In this document: positions 5,879-9,469 of the stretch, piece after piece | Layout of the letters: every line of letters starts with the position of its first letter | Numbering within the stretch: the first letter of the stretch is position 1 | Assembly (NCBI GenBank): GCA_900770145.1 | Contig: CAAGJL010000044.1 | Span: 1-9,469 of the forward strand | Origin: Clostridia bacterium | Lineage (GTDB): Bacteria; Bacillota; Clostridia; Oscillospirales; CAG-272 | DNA length: 9,469 bases | Direction: 5' to 3' | Translations under genes and position numbers: made by a program | Notes under the pieces: generated by a model | The model's database searches: none | What the model was told of the DNA's origin: nothing | What the model saw: only the letters and a program-made list of their open reading frames with translations

Positions 5879-6693
5879 AAAAGCGCCTGCGCGGCGTCCG
5901 GCTTTCCGGGCAGCTTGCGGGCGCGATGAAAACCGTGGCTTCCGCAAAATACGCCAAGGTCAACAAACAGTTTATTTCGTATCGCCATTATCTGCACAAA
6001 TTAGAGCGGCTTTGCGGGCTGTATGACCGGCACGATTTGCCGGTGCCGGAGGGGAAGAGCCTTTATATCGTTCTCGGCTTCAACCGCGGGCTTTGCGGCG
6101 CGTATAATGCGGAACTGCACGCCTTTGCCGCGTCCGTGATAGCTGCAGAGCCGGGCGCGCTTGTTGCCGTGTGCGGCAAGCAGGCGATTTCGTATTTTGC
6201 CGAAAAGGGAATCGGGGCAGACCGGACGTTTGTCTTTTCCGACATCCCGTCGCAGGAGGAACTGGCGCCGCTGTATGAATATGCCACCGGCAAACCGGCG
6301 GCGGGCGAGGTTGACAGGGTGATGCTGGTGCGTCAGAGTTATGTCAACACGCTGACGCAAAAACCGGTCTGCACCCCGCTGCTGCCGATTACGGGCGACC
6401 GGGCAACCGAAGGGGAACTTTTGCTGTTGCCGGACCCTGCCACGGTGCGCTCGCGCCTGTTGGATCAGTTGGCAAAGGGCAGGCTGTACCGTGCGGCGCT
6501 GGAAGCGGCGCTGGGTGCGCAGGCAGCGACGCTGAACGCGATGCGCACCGCGTATGACAACGCCAAAGAGAGCGAAGCAAAACTGGAACACGAGATCAAC
6601 CGCAAGCGGCAAAGCGCCGTGACCACAGGGGTTATCGAGACCTCTGCGGGTGCATTTATGGAAGGGGATGAGACAGATGGCGAAAGGGGATAA
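5857..6693 (+). CDS. atpG: ATP synthase F1 subunit gamma (rotor shaft)
   Basis: 278 residues from ATG 5857, chosen over the in-frame GTG at 5851 because GGGGAG (5846-5851) stands 5 nt before the ATG. Gamma is the central shaft that turns inside the alpha/beta head. Seen: N-terminal helix LKKRLRGVRLSGQLAGAMKTVASAK (usual K-R-I-x-S-V...TKAMKMVAAAK), the Rossmann-like core IVLGFNRGLCGAYN (71-84), and the C-terminal helix MRTAYDNAKE...NRKRQSAVTTGVIE, which fits inside the head. About ten acidic residues (EGDETDGERG) extend past the normal C-terminus, produced by the 17-nt overlap with atpD. The gene begins 22 nt inside the alpha fusion gene. No defect seen. Confidence 0.96.
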   Translation: MAGLEQLKKRLRGVRLSGQLAGAMKTVASAKYAKVNKQFISYRHYLHKLERLCGLYDRHDLPVPEGKSLYIVLGFNRGLCGAYNAELHAFAASVIAAEPGALVAVCGKQAISYFAEKGIGADRTFVFSDIPSQEELAPLYEYATGKPAAGEVDRVMLVRQSYVNTLTQKPVCTPLLPITGDRATEGELLLLPDPATVRSRLLDQLAKGRLYRAALEAALGAQAATLNAMRTAYDNAKESEAKLEHEINRKRQSAVTTGVIETSAGAFMEGDETDGERG

Positions 6694-8080
6694 AGGGATT
6701 CTGGTGCGGATTACCGGTTCGGTGGTGGACGTATGGTTTGACCCGAAACACGTGCCGGATATTTTCCACGCAGTGACCGTTCAGAAGGGCGATACCACCT
6801 TTACGCTGGAGGTCTTGCAACATCTTGGCAACGGCGCGGTGCGCTGTATTTCCATGCACCCGACGGACGGGCTTTCGCGCGGGATGGAGGCGGTGGATAC
6901 CGGCGCGCCGATTACGGTGCCGGTGGGCGTCGGCACACTTGGCAGAATGACCAACGTGATGGGTGAGCCGATTGACCGCAAAGGGGAAATCCGGGGCGAG
7001 GAGTACTGGCCGATTCATCACTCTGCCCCGGATTTTACCGATATTGTTACTTCGGATGAGATTCTGGAAACCGGCATCAAGGTCATCGACCTGATGACCC
7101 CGTATGCCCGCGGCGGCAAGATCGGGCTATTCGGCGGCGCGGGGGTCGGCAAGACCGTGCTGATTATGGAACTTATCCGTAACGTCGCGTTTGAACACGA
7201 GGGTTATTCTGTGTTTGCCGGGGTCGGGGAGCGCTCCCGCGAGGGGAACGACCTCTGGCAGGAAATGACGCAGTCCGGGGTGCTGGATAAGACCGCGCTG
7301 GTGTTCGGTCAGATGAACGAAACGGCAGGGGCGCGGTTGCGCGTGCCGCTGGCGGGGCTGACCATGGCGGAGTATTTCCGGGAGCATTCTCATAAGGACG
7401 TGCTGCTGTTTATCGATAATATTTTCCGCTTTACGCAGGCAGGTGCCGAGGTTTCGGCTCTGCTTGGCAGAATGCCCTCCGCCGTCGGTTATCAGCCGAC
7501 GCTGGCTTCCGAAATGGGCAAATTGCAGGAGAGAATCGTTTCCACCACTCACGGGGCAATCACCTCCGTACAGGCGGTCTACGTCCCCGCGGACGACCTG
7601 ACCGACCCTGCCCCCGCTACTACGTTTTCGCATCTGGACGCTACCACCGTGCTGTCGAGAAGCATTGTGGAACTCGGCATTTACCCGGCGGTTTCCCCCC
7701 TGGAGTCCTCCTCCCGGATGCTGACGCCGGAACTGGTGGGCGAACGGCATTATCACATTGCCAAAGAGGTGCAACGGGTGTTGCAGCGGTATCAGGAATT
7801 GCAGGATATTATCGCGATTCTCGGTATGGAGGAACTTTCCGCCGAAGATAAACAGACCGTGGCGCGCGCCCGCCGCATTCAGCGCTTTATGAGCCAGCCG
7901 TTCCATGTGGCGGAGGGCTTCACCGGTATCAAGGGCGCTTATGTGCCGATGGAAAAAACGGTGGATGGGTTTGAGGCGATTCTCTCCGGGGATTGCGATA
8001 CGTTCCCGGAGTCGTCTTTCCTGATGGCAGGCACTATTGACGAGGTCTATGACAGGGCGCGGGGAGAGGCGAAAGCATGA
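6677..8080 (+). CDS. atpD: ATP synthase F1 subunit beta (catalytic)
   Basis: 467 residues from ATG 6677, preceded by AAGGGGATGA, an 8/10 match to the full anti-Shine-Dalgarno complement with good spacing; earlier in-frame ATGs at 6650 and 6668 lack this. Beta holds the catalytic nucleotide sites. Seen: ITGSVVDVWF, PVGVGTLGRMTNVMGEPID (82-100), P-loop GGAGVGKT (153-160), GERSREGNDL with catalytic Glu185, Walker B VLLFIDN (Asp247), ALLGRMPSAVGYQPTLA, and MEELSAEDK (384-392), matching the DELSEED lever. The family signature normally reads PAVDPL; here it is PAVSPLESSS (337-346), with Ser340 in place of the near-invariant Asp. Length and all catalytic residues are normal. Its stop overlaps the atpC start (ATGA). 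Confidence 0.98.
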   Translation: MAKGDKGILVRITGSVVDVWFDPKHVPDIFHAVTVQKGDTTFTLEVLQHLGNGAVRCISMHPTDGLSRGMEAVDTGAPITVPVGVGTLGRMTNVMGEPIDRKGEIRGEEYWPIHHSAPDFTDIVTSDEILETGIKVIDLMTPYARGGKIGLFGGAGVGKTVLIMELIRNVAFEHEGYSVFAGVGERSREGNDLWQEMTQSGVLDKTALVFGQMNETAGARLRVPLAGLTMAEYFREHSHKDVLLFIDNIFRFTQAGAEVSALLGRMPSAVGYQPTLASEMGKLQERIVSTTHGAITSVQAVYVPADDLTDPAPATTFSHLDATTVLSRSIVELGIYPAVSPLESSSRMLTPELVGERHYHIAKEVQRVLQRYQELQDIIAILGMEELSAEDKQTVARARRIQRFMSQPFHVAEGFTGIKGAYVPMEKTVDGFEAILSGDCDTFPESSFLMAGTIDEVYDRARGEAKA

Positions 8081-8373
8081 CGGAAAATAAAAAAAGTCCC
8101 CTTACGTTACGCGTTTTCTCGCCCGTTGGGGCGGAAAGCGCTGTTGAATGCGACTCGGTGCGCCTTTTCGTCACGGATGGAGAAGATGGCAAAAACGGCG
8201 GGTTGATCGGTATTCACCGCGGGCACGCCCCCGCGATGATTGCACTGGGAGAGGGTCCCGCTCTTGCGTTTCTGCAAGGAGAAAAGGTCTATGAGGGCAC
8301 TTTCCCCGGCGGTATCGCCGTGGTAGAGCACGACGCGGTGACCATTTTTTCCGCTCCCGCGGAAAACGCATAA
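8077..8373 (+). CDS. atpC: ATP synthase F1 subunit epsilon, lacking the C-terminal helices
   Basis: 98 residues, starting in the atpD stop (ATGA) after GGGGAGAGG. Epsilon joins gamma to the c-ring. The N-terminal beta-sandwich is complete: LTLRVFSPVGAESAVECDSV, then LIGIHRGHAPAMIALGEG (43-60) and FPGGIAVVEHDAVTIF (76-91), matching the usual GxxGILPGHAPLL and SGGFxEVxxxxVTIL. It ends about seven residues later, whereas typical epsilon is 130-140 residues and continues with two helices that can rise along gamma and block ATP hydrolysis. No remnant of these helices is visible in the 150 bp that follow in any forward frame, so this looks like a short subunit, not a fresh frameshift. Short epsilons are known in some other bacteria. 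Without the helices, this form of inhibition should be absent. Confidence 0.93.
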   Translation: MTENKKSPLTLRVFSPVGAESAVECDSVRLFVTDGEDGKNGGLIGIHRGHAPAMIALGEGPALAFLQGEKVYEGTFPGGIAVVEHDAVTIFSAPAENA

Positions 8374-8397
8374 TTCTCATTCTACCCAAAATCATCC

Positions 8398-8412
8398 CGG
8401 CAACAGTTGCCG
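8398..8412. repeat. Palindrome CGGCAAC-A-GTTGCCG
   Basis: Perfect 7-bp arms around a single A, 25 bp after the epsilon stop. The 1-nt centre makes it a DNA palindrome more than an RNA hairpin. Its right half runs into the first copy of the 18-bp direct repeat. Confidence 0.5.
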
Positions 8413-8524
8413 AAAAGTTTTTGCGGCACCTTGCGGATACCGCCTTCGGCGGGGGCGGACAGGCTGATACGTTGCCTTGGGTGCATGCGCCGCACATCCC
8501 GATGTTAGTTGCCGAAAAGTTTTT
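8405..8524 (+). repeat. Two copies of an 18-bp direct repeat
   Basis: AGTTGCCGAAAAGTTTTT occurs at 8405-8422 and again, identical, at 8507-8524, 102 bp apart. The second copy extends into CCGAAAAGTTTTTCGG, a near-perfect palindrome. Between the copies lies the small hairpin CCGCC-TTC-GGCGG (8440-8452). Function unknown; duplicated or mobile intergenic DNA is the simplest view. Confidence 0.7.
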
Positions 8525-8537
8525 CGGGGAGTTTAAT

Positions 8538-8567
8538 AGGGGGCTTTTTTCAAAAAGCCCCCTCTTT
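8538..8567 (+). terminator. Long hairpin, probable terminator of the ATP synthase operon
   Basis: AGGGGGCTTTTT (8538-8549) and AAAAAGCCCCCT (8552-8563) are perfect 12-bp arms with a 2-nt centre, followed by a pyrimidine tract (CTTTC). It is 165 bp after epsilon and is the strongest hairpin between the convergent atp and alkyltransferase genes, so it may act in both directions. The T run lies within the stem, which is atypical, so terminator strength is uncertain. Confidence 0.6.
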
Positions 8568-8637
8568 CGCGCGCCTGCGGCGAGCAAGCAAACGGGCAAG
8601 TACGCCGCCGGTTGATGGGATAAAAATCCTTACAAGC

Positions 8638-8715
8638 GGGAGGGGAAACCCCTCCCCTACGGAATCAAAACAATACTCCGTAGGGGCGACCATTAGCCGC
8701 TCACCTGTTCGCCCC
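8638..8715. repeat. Chain of overlapping inverted repeats, probable dispersed intergenic element
   Basis: Three hairpins share arms: GGGAGGGG/CCCCTCCC (8638-8645 with 8649-8656), CCCCTACGGA/TCCGTAGGGG (8654-8663 with 8677-8686) and GGGGCGA/TCGCCCC (8683-8689 with 8709-8715). Neighbouring hairpins use the same C4 or G4 block, so they exclude each other. From memory, the CGTAGGGGCGACC word resembles repeats found between genes in Oscillospirales genomes; I could not check this. No coding potential is evident. Confidence 0.55.
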
Positions 8716-8753
8716 TCACATCCTAATCATTCGTTCCGCCAAACCCGCCCCGC

Positions 8754-9305
8754 TTAAAACTCAAACCGAAACCGTTCCGGCTCTGCGGCAAGCAGCGCGG
8801 GGGTTATTCCTTCCAATCGTAAAAGCGCCATTTTCTTGGTAAGCCCCCCGGCATACCCGGTCAGACTCCCGTCGGAACCGATTACCCGGTGGCAGGGAAC
8901 AATCACCGAAATCGGATTGTGCCCCACCGCGCCGCCGACCGCCTGCGCCGAGACCCGGCGCCCGGTTTTTCGTTCGATTTCCCGCGAAATGTCCCCATAC
9001 GTGACGAGTTTTCCGTATGGAATGCGGCGCAAAAGCGCCCATACCTGTCGCCGGAACGGCGAGACATCCGGGAAGACTACCGCCGGGCTTTCCCCCGGAT
9101 TCATCCCCTTAAAATAGCGGTCCAGCCATGCGGTAACCGCCTCCGGAAGGGGTTCCTCCCCGTCCGAGAGCCTTTTTGTAAAACGGTTTGCCGCCCCCGC
9201 CTCTCCAAAGTATTTCTGTCCGTCAAACCAAACCCCGGACAAGGCGTTACCTTCCCCGGTCAATGTCATGCCCCCTAACGGGGAGTGATAATGATAAACC
9301 GCCAT
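8754..9305 (-). CDS. ogt: Methylated-DNA--[protein]-cysteine S-methyltransferase (O6-alkylguanine repair)
   Basis: 183 residues from the ATG at 9305-9303, chosen because GAAAGGAG lies 7 nt upstream; an in-frame ATG farther out (9368) is upstream of the promoter. The enzyme removes an alkyl group from O6-alkylguanine in DNA onto its own cysteine, once per molecule. Seen: an N-terminal domain starting YHYHSPLGGMTLTG, then the C-terminal DNA-binding domain: FRRQVWALLRRIPYGKLVTYGDIS (84-107), SAQAVGGAVGHNP (119-131), active site VPCHRVIGSDGSLTGYAGG with Cys138. At the position of the arginine finger of human MGMT (ARAVG) there is Gln121 (AQAVG), which I recall as common in Firmicute homologues. 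The gene is convergent with the atp operon and divergent from a tRNA gene. Length is normal. Confidence 0.95.
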   Translation of the reverse strand: MAVYHYHSPLGGMTLTGEGNALSGVWFDGQKYFGEAGAANRFTKRLSDGEEPLPEAVTAWLDRYFKGMNPGESPAVVFPDVSPFRRQVWALLRRIPYGKLVTYGDISREIERKTGRRVSAQAVGGAVGHNPISVIVPCHRVIGSDGSLTGYAGGLTKKMALLRLEGITPALLAAEPERFRFEF

Positions 9306-9333
9306 CGTCCCGCTCCTTTCGCTTCTTTTTTTT

Positions 9334-9342
9334 ATTATATCA
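9334..9342 (-). promoter_or_regulatory. Probable extended -10 promoter of the alkyltransferase gene
   Basis: On the minus strand TATAAT (9339-9334) is preceded by TGA, an extended -10 element, about 30 bp upstream of the start codon. The hexamer 17 bp further up (TGGAAA) is a poor -35 box, so the extended -10 would have to carry recognition. Confidence 0.55.
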
Positions 9343-9370
9343 TCGCCATCCGTAAATTTCCACCACAACC

Positions 9371-9399
9371 TTGACTTTTTCCCCCGGATATGCTATACT
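9371..9399 (+). promoter_or_regulatory. Strong sigma-A promoter of the tRNA-Ser gene
   Basis: TTGACT (9371-9376) and TATACT (9394-9399) are 17 bp apart with a TGC extended -10 element. The tRNA begins 30 bp after the -10 box, a short leader as expected for a stable RNA. It is back to back with the alkyltransferase promoter. Confidence 0.8.
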
Positions 9400-9428
9400 A
9401 TACGGCGTAACCGGATTTCCTGCCATAC

Positions 9429-9469
9429 GGAGAGGTATCGAAGCGGTCATAACGAGGCGGTCTTGAAAA
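9429..9469 (+). tRNA. tRNA-Ser(UGA), 5' half, cut by window end
   Basis: The sequence reads as the start of a serine tRNA: acceptor strand GGAGAGG (9429-9435), TA at positions 8-9, D stem TCG/CGA with a loop containing GCGG, a single G, anticodon stem GCGGT, and loop CTTGAAA with anticodon TGA. That anticodon reads UCA (with wobble UCG and other UCN codons). The rest, including the long variable arm typical of tRNA-Ser, lies outside the window, so the class I/II test cannot be done here. Confidence 0.88.

Noticed and set aside
6650..6676. Beta subunit starting at 6650 or 6668
   Set aside because: The extra residues have no counterpart in beta subunits, and the best ribosome site fits the ATG at 6677.
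1913..8373. An N-type ATPase operon (order atpDCQRBEFAG)
   Set aside because: The order here is the standard F-type one, with gamma, beta and epsilon at the end, and no AtpQ is seen; the c subunit also lacks the sodium ligands typical of that group.
8405..8524. CRISPR array
   Set aside because: Only two 18-bp copies, 102 bp apart, with no regular spacers and no cas genes.
8421..8615. Small protein of 64 residues after epsilon
   Set aside because: It runs across the direct repeat and the terminator hairpin, has no ribosome binding site and resembles no family I know.
8839..8960. Defective alkyltransferase because the arginine finger is Gln121
   Set aside because: The PCHR active site and the rest of the DNA-binding domain are intact, and the AQAVGG form appears, from memory, in many Firmicute homologues.

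Overview
The window looks like chromosomal DNA of a GC-rich fermentative Firmicute, most likely class Clostridia (Oscillospirales or a relative). The evidence is strong AGGAGG-type ribosome binding sites, sigma-A promoters with 17-bp spacers and TGn extended -10 boxes, a DegV protein, a membrane-anchored XRE regulator and GC-rich inverted-repeat intergenic DNA. Genus cannot be decided from the sequence alone.

Layout: (1) 1-855, minus strand, a DegV family lipid-binding protein missing only its last residues at the window edge. (2) 856-1117, a divergent control region with a promoter for each flanking gene and two dyads. (3) 1118-1747, an XRE-type DNA-binding domain joined to four membrane helices. 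(4) 1748-1912, a strong promoter followed at once by a rho-independent terminator hairpin, forming the leader of the next operon. (5) 1913-8373, a tightly packed F-type ATP synthase operon: AtpI/AtpR-like protein, a, c, b, a b'-delta-alpha fusion, gamma, beta, epsilon. (6) 8374-8753, gene-free DNA with a long hairpin terminator, an 18-bp direct repeat and a chain of overlapping inverted repeats. (7) 8754-9305, minus strand, O6-alkylguanine-DNA alkyltransferase. (8) 9371-9469, a strong promoter and the 5' half of tRNA-Ser(UGA).

The ATP synthase is the exciting part. No separate delta gene exists. One 743-residue reading frame runs from a b-type membrane helix and stalk, through the C-terminal domain of delta, straight into a complete alpha subunit; the N-terminal helical domain of delta, which normally grips the alpha N-termini, is not recognisable. 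This would tie the stator covalently to the catalytic head, but it clashes with the usual three alpha to one delta stoichiometry. In-frame internal ATGs with Shine-Dalgarno-like sequences at the delta/alpha border (4334 and 4409) suggest that free alpha could also be made. The same enzyme has an epsilon without the C-terminal inhibitory helices, a c subunit whose inner-helix glycine motif is almost entirely replaced, and a separate short b subunit. Together these suggest a structurally divergent F-ATPase, perhaps one working mainly as a proton pump in a fermenter (inference).

The operon is compact: most genes overlap or lie within 20 bp of each other, so translational coupling is likely. Its promoter fires into a terminator hairpin, so expression may be set by read-through.
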